Shown here in pieces: positions 1-8,563 of a stretch of DNA of 64,000 nt. Made by a program: the position numbers and the translations under genes. This DNA comes from Ferruginibacter sp. (lineage in GTDB: Bacteria > Bacteroidota > Bacteroidia > Chitinophagales > Chitinophagaceae), in assembly GCA_019638525.1 (NCBI GenBank), contig JAHBTO010000002.1, positions 496,001 through 560,000 on the forward strand, written 5' to 3'. The notes beneath the pieces were generated by a model. It saw nothing but the letters and a program-made list of their open reading frames with translations. It was not told the origin of the DNA and did not search any database. How positions within the stretch are numbered: position 1 is the first letter of the stretch; each line of letters starts with the position of its first letter.

Positions 1-185
1 TTATTGATAATGTTACGGATAGCGGTTTGCTCTTCATCGTTCCATTCATGCACTTTTTTGTTATAGTCAATACCTGCTTTATTTAAGATGTATTGTGCAG
101 ATGAACGGCCAATTCCGTAAATATAAGTAAGGCCTACTTCGCCTCTTTTGTTTTTTGGTAAATCTATACCGGCAATACGAGCCAT
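1..185 (-). CDS. rpsM: 30S ribosomal protein S13, N-terminal part (runs off left edge)
   Basis: The minus-strand frame opens with ATG at 185 and reads [18 protein letters not shown] and then [12 protein letters not shown], the unmistakable N-terminus of ribosomal protein S13, which sits in the head of the 30S subunit. About 61 residues are present; the rest, including the basic C-terminal tail, lies outside the window. It follows rpmJ and infA on the same strand, the usual order (infA-rpmJ-rpsM) of the spc/alpha ribosomal cluster. It is therefore almost certainly co-transcribed with them and with rpsK, rpsD and rpoA beyond the edge. Confidence 0.97.
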   Translation of the reverse strand, partial: MARIAGIDLPKNKRGEVGLTYIYGIGRSSAQYILNKAGIDYNKKVHEWNDEEQTAIRNIIN

Positions 186-245
186 AATATGAATTAAAAA
201 TTAAAAAATTAAATTTAAAAACTATCTCCCTGTGTTATCAAAGGG

Positions 246-362
246 TTATCCTTGCTTTTGTTTAAAGCGTGGATTTTTTTTATTGATTACATACAGCTTA
301 CCTTTCCTTCTCACAATCTTGCAATCAACACTGCGTTTTTTAATAGATGCCCTTACTTTCAT
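246..362 (-). CDS. rpmJ: 50S ribosomal protein L36
   Basis: A 38-codon minus-strand gene beginning [20 protein letters not shown] and ending FKQKQG. This is the small L36 protein of the large ribosomal subunit. The family's usual zinc-ribbon pattern is not complete: only one Cys (in VDC) is visible, as in zinc-independent forms. It lies 60 bp upstream of rpsM and 80 bp downstream of infA, the classical cluster order. The identification rests on full-length similarity to the family as I know it. Confidence 0.95.
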   Translation of the reverse strand: MKVRASIKKRSVDCKIVRRKGKLYVINKKNPRFKQKQG

Positions 363-442
363 AAAACTTGTTTTTTTCTTTAAGTAAACCGTATTTAATG
401 AATCGTGAAAAAATATATTTACGATTCAACTTCTGTCGTTTT

Positions 443-661
443 TTATTTATACCTGAAAATGATCCTGCCCCTTGTTAAATCATAAGGACTCATCTCTACA
501 CCTACTTTATCGCCCGGTAAAATGCGTATATAATGCATCCTCATTTTTCCAGAAATAGTGGCTAAAATTTCATGATCATTCTCCAGCTTAACCTTAAACA
601 TAGCATTGCTCAACGCTTCAATTATTACCCCATCTTGTTTAATAAGTGCCTGTTTAGCCAT
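443..661 (-). CDS. infA: Translation initiation factor IF-1
   Basis: A 72-residue OB-fold protein starting [19 protein letters not shown] and ending [11 protein letters not shown]-1 binds the A site of the 30S subunit during initiation. The frame stays open upstream to 730, but the family begins at MAKQ, so the ATG at 661 is the start. In most Bacteroidota infA follows secY and map. Here the upstream neighbour is an unrelated conserved gene ending in a terminator, so infA appears to head its own transcription unit with rpmJ and rpsM behind it. The 200 bp upstream are very AT-rich and should hold the promoter. Confidence 0.95.
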   Translation of the reverse strand: MAKQALIKQDGVIIEALSNAMFKVKLENDHEILATISGKMRMHYIRILPGDKVGVEMSPYDLTRGRIIFRYK

Positions 662-865
662 AATTTTTGGAGCGCAAAGATAGGAGGATTTATTTAAATA
701 ACAGCAAAAAACAGTTCTAATTACCAACAATTGAGGGGTTTTTCCACAAAAAACTATCTATATAACACTTTTATTTAATTTAAAAAAGAGTTTTTTGTTT
801 AAAATTGTGAAAACCTGTGCTTACTATCAAAATAAAAGAATTCACATTCTTATATCAAAAACAAT

Positions 866-895
866 AAATGGCTCCCATTAATAAAGGAGCCATTT
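866..895 (-). terminator. Rho-independent terminator after the 920-1327 gene
   Basis: A perfect 10-bp stem (AAATGGCTCC / GGAGCCATTT) with a 10-base loop, 25 bp past the stop of the minus-strand gene at 920. In the minus direction it is followed by a T-rich stretch (ATTGTTTTTG). It separates that gene from the infA unit. Confidence 0.75.
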
Positions 896-919
896 GTTTT
901 ATAGATTTTTTATTATGGA

Positions 920-1327
920 TTAATCAAACTTTTCGTCATTCAAATGAACTTTGGTCATCTCGTAATAATGATTTTGAAGCTGGTGTACATTGATAGGTTG
1001 CATTATTTTACGATGCTCATCACGGTACCAAATTTCAAACTTTGAAAAATCATTTTTTGCAGGCAGCATCATTCTAAATGCCCCCTTCATATATTTCACT
1101 GTTCCATCTTCATTTTCCTGTTTTTGAAATTGCAATTTCATCAACTGGCTATCATCTAACGGTATCGGGCTAAGTTGCTCTACTTCGTACCAAAATTCCT
1201 GTACACCATTGTCAACACATACCTGTTTTGATCCCAACTCAAGGTTGGTTACTTCTCCTTGCTTTTTATCGCCATCGTTATCTACTATTAAATAATCTCC
1301 TACTTTAATTTCATGAAATTGTATCAT
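920..1327 (-). CDS. Conserved hypothetical protein, 135 aa
   Basis: I do not recognise a named family. The protein starts MIQFHEIKVGDYLIVDNDGD and looks soluble, with no signal peptide or membrane segment. The first ~60 residues form short beta-like runs resembling a small barrel (VGDYLIV, GEVTNLEL, KQVCV). The C-terminal half contains a charged, aromatic region (FEIWYRDEHRK) and a helix-rich tail. The KVGDYLIV opening resembles small YjbQ/SH3-like folds, but this is only a fold impression. It is a single gene with its own terminator. Codon usage and length suggest a real conserved Chitinophagaceae protein. Confidence 0.75.
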   Translation of the reverse strand: MIQFHEIKVGDYLIVDNDGDKKQGEVTNLELGSKQVCVDNGVQEFWYEVEQLSPIPLDDSQLMKLQFQKQENEDGTVKYMKGAFRMMLPAKNDFSKFEIWYRDEHRKIMQPINVHQLQNHYYEMTKVHLNDEKFD

Positions 1328-1415
1328 AGTTTTTTAATTTAAGTAAAAGCAATATAATATTTTTTAAGCAAGAGAACAAAATAGAATAATCGGTTCCTTT
1401 ATAATAAAAATCCTT

Positions 1416-2573
1416 TTATTCTGCCCAACTCATAACATAGCCCTCATTTTCTATATCAAGTGCTTCTTTTGTTAATTGCAACGGGTGAAATGTATCTACC
1501 ATAACTGCCAGTTCTTTGGTTTCCTTAGCACCTATGCTTTTTAAAACAGCGCCGGGGTGTGGCCCATGCGGAATACCTGCCGGATGCAGTGTTATCATGC
1601 CACGGGTTACATGCTTACGGCTCATAAAATCTCCATCTACATAATACAACACTTCGTCGCTATCAATATTGCTGTGGTTATATGGCGCCGGTATGGCCTG
1701 TGGGTGATAATCGTACAGGCGTGGGCAAAATGAGCAAACCACAAAATTATTTGCCTCAAAGGTTTGATGCACAGGCGGCGGCTGGTGTACTCTTCCGGTG
1801 ATAGGCTCAAAATCATGTATGGAGAATGCAAATGGATAGCAGCAACCATCCCATCCTACCACATCAAACGGATGATGGGCATAATGCAATCCATACAAGA
1901 TTCCTTTCTTTTTTGTTTGTATAAGGAAATCGCCGGCTTCATCAATAGTTTGCAGGTTTTGGGGCTGCCTGATATCCCTTTCACAAAAAGGCGAATGCTC
2001 AAGCAATTGTCCCAACTTGCTCATATATCTTTTTGGGTAACGGATAGGACTAAATGATTCAACAATAAACAAACGGTTGTTTTCTGATGCAAATTCTACC
2101 TGGTAAATAGAGCCACGTGGAATTACAAGGTAATCGCCATAAGAAAAATTAAGGTTGCCATATTGTGTTTTTAAAATGCCCGAACCTTCGTGTACAAAAA
2201 TCATTTCATCGGCATCGGCATTTTTATAAAAATAGCCATCCATACTTTGTTGTGGCGCTGCCAGTACAATATGGCAATCGTTATTAACCAGTACTGCCTT
2301 TCGGCTTTTTAAATAATCTTTTTCGGGTTTAATATTAAATCCTTCAAAACTGCGGTGTTTTAGCATTTTTTCTTCTGCAACTTTTGGTTGCACATTTACA
2401 GGGTCATCGGTTTTAATTATTTCTGTTGGCGGATGACAATGATAAAGGATTGAATAATCGTTACTGAAACCTTCGGTAGAAAACAATTGTTCGGAATATA
2501 ACTCCCCATCTGGCTTGCGAAATTGAATATGCCTTTTATGAGGAATTGAACCTAATGTATGATAATGTGGCAT
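1416..2573 (-). CDS. hmgA: Homogentisate 1,2-dioxygenase
   Basis: The 385-residue cupin protein opens the aromatic ring of homogentisate to maleylacetoacetate in tyrosine and phenylalanine breakdown. Visible motifs are the HEGSG strand near residue 128, GDYLVIPRG at 146-154, PYNHSNIDSDE near 297-307, and LHPAGIPHGPHPG near 329-341. His300, His336 and an acidic residue near 304-307 are the likely iron ligands, by analogy with the H/E/H set of the human enzyme. The form is shorter than the roughly 440-residue classical enzyme, as is usual for the Bacteroidota type. The next pathway enzymes are not in the window. Immediately upstream of the start lies a set of AATTGATAAT repeats. Confidence 0.9.
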   Translation of the reverse strand: MPHYHTLGSIPHKRHIQFRKPDGELYSEQLFSTEGFSNDYSILYHCHPPTEIIKTDDPVNVQPKVAEEKMLKHRSFEGFNIKPEKDYLKSRKAVLVNNDCHIVLAAPQQSMDGYFYKNADADEMIFVHEGSGILKTQYGNLNFSYGDYLVIPRGSIYQVEFASENNRLFIVESFSPIRYPKRYMSKLGQLLEHSPFCERDIRQPQNLQTIDEAGDFLIQTKKKGILYGLHYAHHPFDVVGWDGCCYPFAFSIHDFEPITGRVHQPPPVHQTFEANNFVVCSFCPRLYDYHPQAIPAPYNHSNIDSDEVLYYVDGDFMSRKHVTRGMITLHPAGIPHGPHPGAVLKSIGAKETKELAVMVDTFHPLQLTKEALDIENEGYVMSWAE

Positions 2574-2582
2574 GATAGTTAT

Positions 2583-2620
2583 AATTGATAATTTATAATT
2601 GATAATGTAAAATTGATAAT
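2583..2620. repeat. Three-copy AATTGATAAT repeat upstream of hmgA
   Basis: AATTGATAAT occurs at 2583-2592, 2597-2606 and 2611-2620, directly upstream of the hmgA start. The same vocabulary recurs near 53529-53576. It looks like slipped-strand simple repeat DNA lying in the hmgA leader. Confidence 0.7.
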
Positions 2621-2770
2621 AAAGCCAATTTTACTATATGCAAAGTTCCAGGGAAGCAAGCAGGAAAATATATTTCCAGTTACGCTTGTCGATATGATAT
2701 GTAAAGTTGCGATGAAAAGGCATTCGCTTAATTTGTTACTGTAAATTTACGGCTAAATATTGTACAATTC

Positions 2771-3298
2771 ATGACAAGGATTGGATTAATTTCTGATACA
2801 CATAGTTACCTGGACGAATCAGTTTTTGAACATTTTAAAAATTGTAACGAAGTATGGCATATTGGTGATTTTGGCAACATTAACCTTGTACATGAACTTT
2901 TAAATGGTTTAAAAAACAATGCTGCATCAACCGGCCGGCAGGTTGAGTTAAAAGGCGTATATGGGAATATTGACGGGCATGATATTCGGAAATTATTTGG
3001 TGAACAATTGGTTTTTAAGTGCGAAGGCGTGAAAGTGATGATGCGTCATATTGGAGGCTACCCGCCAAAATATAACCCGGCAACAAAAAAAGAGTTGGAT
3101 ATCCATAAACCTCAGCTTTTCATAAGCGGGCATTCGCACATTTTAAAAATTATGTACGATGATAAAATTAACTGCCTGCATATTAACCCCGGAGCTGCGG
3201 GTAAACATGGTTGGCAAAAAGTACGCACCATTGTACGTTTTGTAATTGATGGAAGCAATATAAAAGATGCCGAAGTAATTGAGCTTGGCCACAGATAA
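2771..3298 (+). CDS. YfcE/MJ0936-type metallophosphoesterase
   Basis: This 175-residue protein carries the calcineurin-like phosphoesterase motif set of the small YfcE/MJ0936 group: SDTH (D9, H11), GDFG (D33), GNIDG (N66, D68), a His at 93, and SGHSH (H121, H123). These bind two divalent metals and hydrolyse phosphodiesters. The natural substrate of such proteins is often unknown. No signal peptide is visible, so it is cytosolic. It is transcribed divergently from hmgA and converges on the TolB-like gene, with which it shares the terminator region at 3348-3379. Confidence 0.9.
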   Translation: MTRIGLISDTHSYLDESVFEHFKNCNEVWHIGDFGNINLVHELLNGLKNNAASTGRQVELKGVYGNIDGHDIRKLFGEQLVFKCEGVKVMMRHIGGYPPKYNPATKKELDIHKPQLFISGHSHILKIMYDDKINCLHINPGAAGKHGWQKVRTIVRFVIDGSNIKDAEVIELGHR

Positions 3299-3347
3299 TT
3301 ATTTGAATATTTTGATACCTGGTATTTAAAAATAACAAGCAACAAAA

Positions 3348-3379
3348 AAGGTTCACAACTTTTTAAAATTGTAAACCTT
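3348..3379 (-). terminator. Terminator of the TolB-like gene
   Basis: An 11-bp stem with one mismatch (AAGGTTCACAA / TTGTAAACCTT) lies just past the stop at 3400. In the minus direction it runs into TTTTTTGTTG. It may also stop transcription of the converging phosphoesterase gene, but there is no T-run on the plus side. Confidence 0.65.
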
Positions 3380-3399
3380 CTATATGATATTTTAAATGA

Positions 3400-4509
3400 T
3401 TACTCCACCCAATCGGCAATAAAAATATTGGTATCCCTGGTACCGCCGTTATTACGGTTGCTGCAAAAAATAATTTTCTTTCCATCGGGGCTAAACATTG
3501 GAAAAGCATCAAAACCCTTATCCCTGCTAATTTTTTCCATGCCTTTACCATCAATATCGGTTATATACATGTTGAAGGGGAAACCTCTTTTATACTCGTG
3601 GTTGCTGCAAAAAATGATATGTTTACCATCGGGTGTAAAGTTAGGTGCCCAGTTTGCTTTTTCTAAAAATGTTACCTGGTGTGCATCAGAGCCATCGGCA
3701 TTGGCAATCCATACTTCCATATTGGTAGGGGCTACCAGGTTTTCTTTCAACAGGTCTTTATATTCTTTAATTTCTTCGGGAGTTGAGGGCCTTGATGCAC
3801 GCCATAATATTTTTGTTCCATCCGGGCTAAACCAGGCACCGCCATCGTAACCTAAAGTACTGGTGATGCGTTTTACATTTTTTCCATTTAAATCCATAGA
3901 ATAAAGATCCAAATCACCATCCCTCATAGATGTAAAAACTATTTTATCGCCTTTTGGCGATATGGTAGCCTCAGCATCATAGCCTTTTGTTTTGGTTAAT
4001 TGCTTAACAATCTTTCCATTTAAATCTGCTTTAAATATGTCGAAACTTTCATAAATGGGCCAAATATATTTGTTGCCATGTTTACTGCGGTCGGGCACCG
4101 GAGGGCAATCGGCACTGCCCAAATGTGTAGAGCCATACAATATATGTTTTCCATCAGGATAAAAATAAGCACAGGTTGTTCTTCCCGTACCGGTACTTAC
4201 CAGTTTGGGTTCAAAATTTTCGCCGGGTGCAGGTACTTTACCCATCCATATCTGGTCGCATAGAATGCCTTCCTTAGCATTGGTACGCTGGTAAATGATA
4301 TACTTTCCATCAAAACTAAAATAGGCTTCGGCATTATCGCCTCCAAAAGTAAGTTGGCGGATGTTTGCAAAATGTTTTTCGCCGTCAAAATGTATGGTAT
4401 CGTTAATAGGGTTTGATTTTGCTATTTGCTGATTGTTTAACTTGCCGGTAAACGCAAACAAAGCAACAGTAAAAACGGAAACTGTAATTATAAAAAATAT
4501 TCTCTTCAT
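3400..4509 (-). CDS. TolB-like beta-propeller (PD40/WD40-like) exported protein
   Basis: The 369-residue protein starts with a hydrophobic signal segment (MKRIFFIITVSVFTVALFAF). It continues with repeated blades of the PD40 type: YFSFDGKYIIYQ, YFYPDGKHILYG, TISPKGDKIVFTS, WFSPDGTKILWR, NFTPDGKHIIFCS and MFSPDGKKIIFCS. Each blade ends in the F/W-x-PDG-K-I-F/Y signature. This predicts a six-bladed propeller in the periplasm or outside the cell. Related proteins act as binding scaffolds or, with an added catalytic domain, as S9 peptidases; no peptidase domain is present here. It stands alone and is followed by its own terminator. Confidence 0.85.
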   Translation of the reverse strand: MKRIFFIITVSVFTVALFAFTGKLNNQQIAKSNPINDTIHFDGEKHFANIRQLTFGGDNAEAYFSFDGKYIIYQRTNAKEGILCDQIWMGKVPAPGENFEPKLVSTGTGRTTCAYFYPDGKHILYGSTHLGSADCPPVPDRSKHGNKYIWPIYESFDIFKADLNGKIVKQLTKTKGYDAEATISPKGDKIVFTSMRDGDLDLYSMDLNGKNVKRITSTLGYDGGAWFSPDGTKILWRASRPSTPEEIKEYKDLLKENLVAPTNMEVWIANADGSDAHQVTFLEKANWAPNFTPDGKHIIFCSNHEYKRGFPFNMYITDIDGKGMEKISRDKGFDAFPMFSPDGKKIIFCSNRNNGGTRDTNIFIADWVE

Positions 4510-4594
4510 GAATCTATATTTTAATCTTGCAAAAATAAAAAATGACTATTTGCTTATTGTCAGAAAATTGTCATCTGCTTAACAGTACAGTACT

Positions 4595-4602
4595 TAATTT
4601 TG
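4595..4602 (+). promoter_or_regulatory. Candidate Bacteroidota -7 element (TAATTTTG) for the TPR lipoprotein
   Basis: TAATTTTG matches the Bacteroidota TAnnTTTG consensus and ends six bases before the ATG at 4608. If used, the transcript would start at or almost at the start codon. No clear -33 TTG at ideal spacing was seen. Confidence 0.4.
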
Positions 4603-4607
4603 CAATT

Positions 4608-5405
4608 ATGCTTAAATCATTTTTACTGCCGTTGTTATTTTTATGTTTTGTTGCCTGCATTAATAATTCAAATGAAAATACAGTTAATGCTGCAAAAGCA
4701 AATGAAGCTGAAAAGGCCCTGCTTGATGCAGTGACAAAATTCCCCGATTCACTTTTATTGAGAGAAGAACTGATACAATATTACCGTGATAGCGCTGATT
4801 ACGATAAAGCCATTGCAGCTACTGAAGCCGCATTGCAAAAAGACAGCCTTAACGACCGGCTTTGGAACATTAAAGCCAACCTGTATTTTGAAAATTACGA
4901 TACCCTGAATGCCATAGCAGCATTAAACCGGGCAGCTAATATCAATCCTTTGCCGCAATATATCCTCACACTGGGTTCTATGTATGCACAAAAAAGAGAT
5001 AGCGCTGCATTGCACATTGCAGATTTTTTATTAAAAAAACAACTTACTGATAATACCAAAGATGCATTTTTTATAAAAGGATTGTATTATAATTTTTCCG
5101 GTGATAAATTGAAAGCAATCGGTTTTTTTGATAAATGCCTTAACCTGGATTATAATTATATGTTTGCCTACAGGGAAAAGGCCATTGCCCTGTATGATTT
5201 GGGAAGATACAATGATGCCATCACTGTTTTAGATAAGGCTGTTACCGTACAAACAAGGTTTGATGAAGGTTATTACTGGCTTGGCCGCTGCCTTGAAAAA
5301 ACCGGTAAAACTGCAGATGCCATTGAAGAATATAAAACGGCTTTAAGCATTTCGCCCGATTATGTAGAAGCAAAAGATGCCCTGGCAAGGCTGGGTGTAA
5401 AATAA
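4608..5405 (+). CDS. TPR-repeat lipoprotein
   Basis: From the ATG at 4608 the product has 265 residues. It begins MLKSFLLPLLFLCFVACINN, a signal peptide ending in a Cys that would be lipidated (slightly atypical lipobox FVAC). The rest is a run of tetratricopeptide repeats, for example AALNRAANINPLPQYILTLG, AIGFFDKCLNLDYNYMFAYR, AITVLDKAVTVQTRFDEGYY and AIEEYKTALSISPDYVEAKD. TPR proteins mediate protein-protein contacts. The frame is open 22 codons further upstream (to 4542), but that part has no signal-peptide character, so the later ATG is chosen. It is followed 71 bp later by rpe on the same strand. Confidence 0.8.
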   Translation: MLKSFLLPLLFLCFVACINNSNENTVNAAKANEAEKALLDAVTKFPDSLLLREELIQYYRDSADYDKAIAATEAALQKDSLNDRLWNIKANLYFENYDTLNAIAALNRAANINPLPQYILTLGSMYAQKRDSAALHIADFLLKKQLTDNTKDAFFIKGLYYNFSGDKLKAIGFFDKCLNLDYNYMFAYREKAIALYDLGRYNDAITVLDKAVTVQTRFDEGYYWLGRCLEKTGKTADAIEEYKTALSISPDYVEAKDALARLGVK

Positions 5406-5476
5406 TTTATCTGTTAACTTTACACAATCAATCTAAACATTTCAACTTACATCAGTAAAAAAATAAAATCAATTTC

Positions 5477-6124
5477 ATGGCCATCATCGCACCATCATTA
5501 TTATCAAGTAATTTTTTAAACCTGCAAGCCGAATGCAAGATGCTGAATGAAAGCGCTGCCGATTGGTACCACCTTGATGTGATGGATGGCAGGTTTGTGC
5601 CCAATATAAGTTTTGGGCCTATGTTGGTTGAGTTTTTCAGAAAAGCAACCAACAAAGTTTGCGATGTACACCTGATGATTGAAGAACCCGGCAATTATGC
5701 CGAAGCTTTTAAAAAAGCCGGCGCCGATAATTTAACGGTGCATATAGAAGCCTGCCCCCACCTGCATCGCAACATACAGCAAATAAAAAGTTTGGGTATG
5801 AAGGCCGGTGTAGCCATTAATCCTCACACACCGGTGGTGGCATTACAGGATATACTTGCCGATATTGACCTTGTTTGTATGATGAGTGTGAACCCCGGTT
5901 TTGGTGGCCAATCTTTTATACCGCATACCATTCAAAAAATAAAACAACTGCGAGAAATGATTGATGAACAATTATTGAAAGTAAAAATAGAAGTGGATGG
6001 CGGCGTAACTTTAGAAAATGCCAAATCAATTATTGATGCCGGGGCCGATGTATTAGTTGCAGGCAATACAGTTTTTAAATCGGGCAACCCGATGGCTACC
6101 ATTGCTGCTTTAAAAAATTTATAA
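5477..6124 (+). CDS. rpe: Ribulose-phosphate 3-epimerase
   Basis: The 215-residue TIM-barrel enzyme interconverts ribulose 5-phosphate and xylulose 5-phosphate in the pentose phosphate pathway. Diagnostic segments are IAPSLLSSNF at the N-terminus, LDVMDGRFVPNISFGP (metal-binding His/Asp region), VHLMIEEP, MSVNPGFGGQSFI near residue 140 (phosphate loop) and VDGGV near 175 with the catalytic Asp. Length is normal. A strong terminator follows. Confidence 0.96.
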   Translation: MAIIAPSLLSSNFLNLQAECKMLNESAADWYHLDVMDGRFVPNISFGPMLVEFFRKATNKVCDVHLMIEEPGNYAEAFKKAGADNLTVHIEACPHLHRNIQQIKSLGMKAGVAINPHTPVVALQDILADIDLVCMMSVNPGFGGQSFIPHTIQKIKQLREMIDEQLLKVKIEVDGGVTLENAKSIIDAGADVLVAGNTVFKSGNPMATIAALKNL

Positions 6125-6144
6125 ACTTTCTTTTCTTATATCAT

Positions 6145-6177
6145 AAAAAAAGTTGCGGTACATTCCGCAACTTTTTT
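6145..6177 (+). terminator. Strong terminator after rpe
   Basis: A stem AAAAAAGTTGCGG / CCGCAACTTTTTT of about 13 bp with a 6-base loop TACATT, followed by T-rich DNA on the plus strand. It is symmetrical in A/T content and could also stop transcripts of the converging TonB receptor gene. Confidence 0.85.
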
Positions 6178-6206
6178 ATTTAATCAATTTTTAATTGTTT
6201 TTAAAA

Positions 6207-6317
6207 TCACAATGCATGTATCACGCCTAATAACGAAGCAAGCATCAATACACATTTCCAACAATAAGTCTTGTTCATTTTTTTGTATTTTATAAAAGCA
6301 AAAATATTGTTTACCAT
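6207..6317 (-). CDS. Possible 36-aa small membrane/secreted peptide
   Basis: A short frame downstream of the TonB receptor, same strand, starting 22 bp past its stop. It reads MVNNIFAFIKYKKMNKTYC and then WKCVLMLASLLGVIHAL. The second half (MLASLLGVIHAL) is hydrophobic, like a single membrane or signal segment preceded by positive charges, and contains two cysteines. It could be co-transcribed with the receptor. It may equally be chance in AT-rich DNA. No family is recognised. Confidence 0.25.
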   Translation of the reverse strand: MVNNIFAFIKYKKMNKTYCWKCVLMLASLLGVIHAL

Positions 6318-6339
6318 GTTGTTAACTTGTTAAAGATTA

Positions 6340-8520
6340 CTACAACCTTATCTTGATGCCTCCATTGGTAACAAAGCCTTCGGTATGGTTCCATATCTGG
6401 TCAAAACCGGGATTGTTGTGTGGCGGGTTAACCACAGTTTTATAATTACTCTGCCGCTGGTTGGTAAAGTTTTCAAAATTTATAAACACAGTTACTTTCC
6501 TGAAAGTTTTTTGTGCCATAAAACCAAACTCCCAGTACGATGGTGTTCTGTTTCCATTATCAAGATATTGCCTGTCGGTGAAATAACCTTCAAGCCCTAG
6601 TTTAAAATTATCTTCTTTTTCATACATCAACGTAAGGTTAAGTTTGTTTTTTGGTACCAGGCTTAAAAATTGGTTGCCTGTAAGGTATTTTGCATGGGCA
6701 TCAGTAAAAGTATAACCCACAAACAGTTTCAGGTCGTCTTTAAAAACCAGTTTTAGGTTTGTTTCAAAACCGCTGCTGATAACAGGTTTGGCGGCATTGG
6801 CAAAATTATGGTTACCCAAAATATCGGTATGTAGTACCAATGGCTTATTAATTCTTGTATAAAAAAACATTTGATTAATACTAAAAACAAAATGTTCACT
6901 AATGTTTGTTTTGAAGTTAACATCTGCCGTACCACCCACACTTTTTTCGGCCTGTACATTATTTAATGCCTGTAAATTTTGGTATTGCAGGTTTTCTGTT
7001 TCTTCTGTAAAGGAAGTTGGTATCTTATACCCCAAACCGCCGCCGATTCTTGAACTGAGTTTATGATTTATTTTAAACAAAGCCGATAATCTTGGCAAAA
7101 CAAAAGTTTGATTTTTTGAAAAATTATTGTTCTTGTATTTTACATAATCGGCCCTTAGCCCGCCTTCTAGAATTACCCGGCCTGATATATCCCAGGTATC
7201 CTGTAAATAAATACCGGTAGTAAAAGATTGTGCCGATAATATCTGCATGTTACGATGAGTAAACTTGTCGCTAACGAGGTTCAATCCGCCAATGAAAGTA
7301 TGTTTCTGCTTTGTGGTTATCACCGACAGGTCGGTAAAACTATTGATGTTGTACCCCGAAAAAAAGAAATTAGAAAGGCTGATAACACGGTCAAAATAGC
7401 CCAGGCTCTGCTTTAGTTTAATTTTATTGCCGCTGGCAAATGTTTTATCAATTTCCAGTGTGGTGGTATTTCTTACTGTATTGTTTTCTTCAAAATAAGT
7501 ATGCAGCGAATCGGCTTTGTATTTTATCACTTCCATATCGCCACCCCTGTTATTGCCCCAGGTATAACTATTGCCCAGCATAATGCTAAAAGATGAAGTT
7601 GGGTAAAAGAACAAGCGTGGGTTTATAGTAAAATTGCGGTTCTTAGGCAGTTCCGAAAAACCATCATTATCCACATCATACGCTTTTTGAAAATTTACAA
7701 GCGCCAGCATGCTGTAACCGATTTTTTTAAATTTTTGAGATGCATAGCCGCCGATATTTGTTTGCCCTATATGCGATTGGTTAAACAGAAAATCATACTC
7801 GGCTTTTTCTTTAGGTTGTTTTGAAATAAAATTAACCACACCTGCAATGGCGCCGCCGCCATATAATGTAGATGCAGGGCCTTTAATCACTTCTACCTGT
7901 TTAAGGTCGAGCGGCGGAATTTCAAGTACACTTAAGCCGCTTGCAAAATTTCCAAAATTAGGGTAACCATCTTTCAGTAATTGTGTGTAACGGCCATCGA
8001 GCCCTTGCACCCTAATGCTTGCATTGCCGCTGGTAGCCGATGTTTGCTGCACTTGTATTCCTGTGCTCTCATGCAATAACATACTAACATTTGCAGGCCG
8101 CATATTATTTTTTTCATCCAGTTCCTCGCCATCAATTGTTTCAACCCTTGATGCTGTGTTGCCAATTGTGCGGCTGGTTCGGGTGCTTTGTACAATCACT
8201 TCATCCAACTCATCTTCCATTGAATTTAAAAGGATGATGATTTCGGTATTGCCTGTTATGGGGAAAATAAAATGACGGCTTACAGTTTGGTAACCGGTAT
8301 AACTAAATGTAATAAGTTGTTTACCATTGGGGATATTTATAAGTTTTGCATGGCCAAGCGTATCGGCATGGCCGCCAATGTTGGCAGATGAAATTGTTAC
8401 AGAAGCGCCTGGCAGCGGAGCCTGCGTTTTTTCATCTTTGATAACCACATTAAAAGTATTTTGTGCCTTTGGGGCATATATCAATATTGTTGCCATAAGC
8501 AACAAGCATATTTTTTTCAT
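6340..8520 (-). CDS. TonB-dependent outer-membrane receptor
   Basis: The 726-residue protein has a signal peptide (first ~19 residues), a carboxypeptidase-regulatory-like beta-sandwich (about 22-105), a plug domain (about 115-235, with QVEVIKGPASTLYGGGAIAG), and a beta-barrel ending in the aromatic-rich C-terminus GFVTNGGIKIRL. It imports a bound ligand across the outer membrane with energy from TonB-ExbBD. There is no SusD partner, so glycan uptake is unlikely. The upstream gene (8564-8881) is a His/Cys-rich DUF6660-like periplasmic protein that I associate with metal-related receptors. A metal or metal-chelate ligand is therefore my inference. The two genes are 43 bp apart and likely form one operon. 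Confidence 0.92.
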   Translation of the reverse strand: MKKICLLLMATILIYAPKAQNTFNVVIKDEKTQAPLPGASVTISSANIGGHADTLGHAKLINIPNGKQLITFSYTGYQTVSRHFIFPITGNTEIIILLNSMEDELDEVIVQSTRTSRTIGNTASRVETIDGEELDEKNNMRPANVSMLLHESTGIQVQQTSATSGNASIRVQGLDGRYTQLLKDGYPNFGNFASGLSVLEIPPLDLKQVEVIKGPASTLYGGGAIAGVVNFISKQPKEKAEYDFLFNQSHIGQTNIGGYASQKFKKIGYSMLALVNFQKAYDVDNDGFSELPKNRNFTINPRLFFYPTSSFSIMLGNSYTWGNNRGGDMEVIKYKADSLHTYFEENNTVRNTTTLEIDKTFASGNKIKLKQSLGYFDRVISLSNFFFSGYNINSFTDLSVITTKQKHTFIGGLNLVSDKFTHRNMQILSAQSFTTGIYLQDTWDISGRVILEGGLRADYVKYKNNNFSKNQTFVLPRLSALFKINHKLSSRIGGGLGYKIPTSFTEETENLQYQNLQALNNVQAEKSVGGTADVNFKTNISEHFVFSINQMFFYTRINKPLVLHTDILGNHNFANAAKPVISSGFETNLKLVFKDDLKLFVGYTFTDAHAKYLTGNQFLSLVPKNKLNLTLMYEKEDNFKLGLEGYFTDRQYLDNGNRTPSYWEFGFMAQKTFRKVTVFINFENFTNQRQSNYKTVVNPPHNNPGFDQIWNHTEGFVTNGGIKIRL

Positions 8521-8563
8521 TAAAATTAAATTAGAAGTTGATCAATTGTTTTTTTAAAAAAAA

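Noticed and set aside
1764..2057. 97-aa plus-strand frame inside hmgA
   Set aside because: It is a shadow of the highly conserved dioxygenase on the other strand, with no features of its own.
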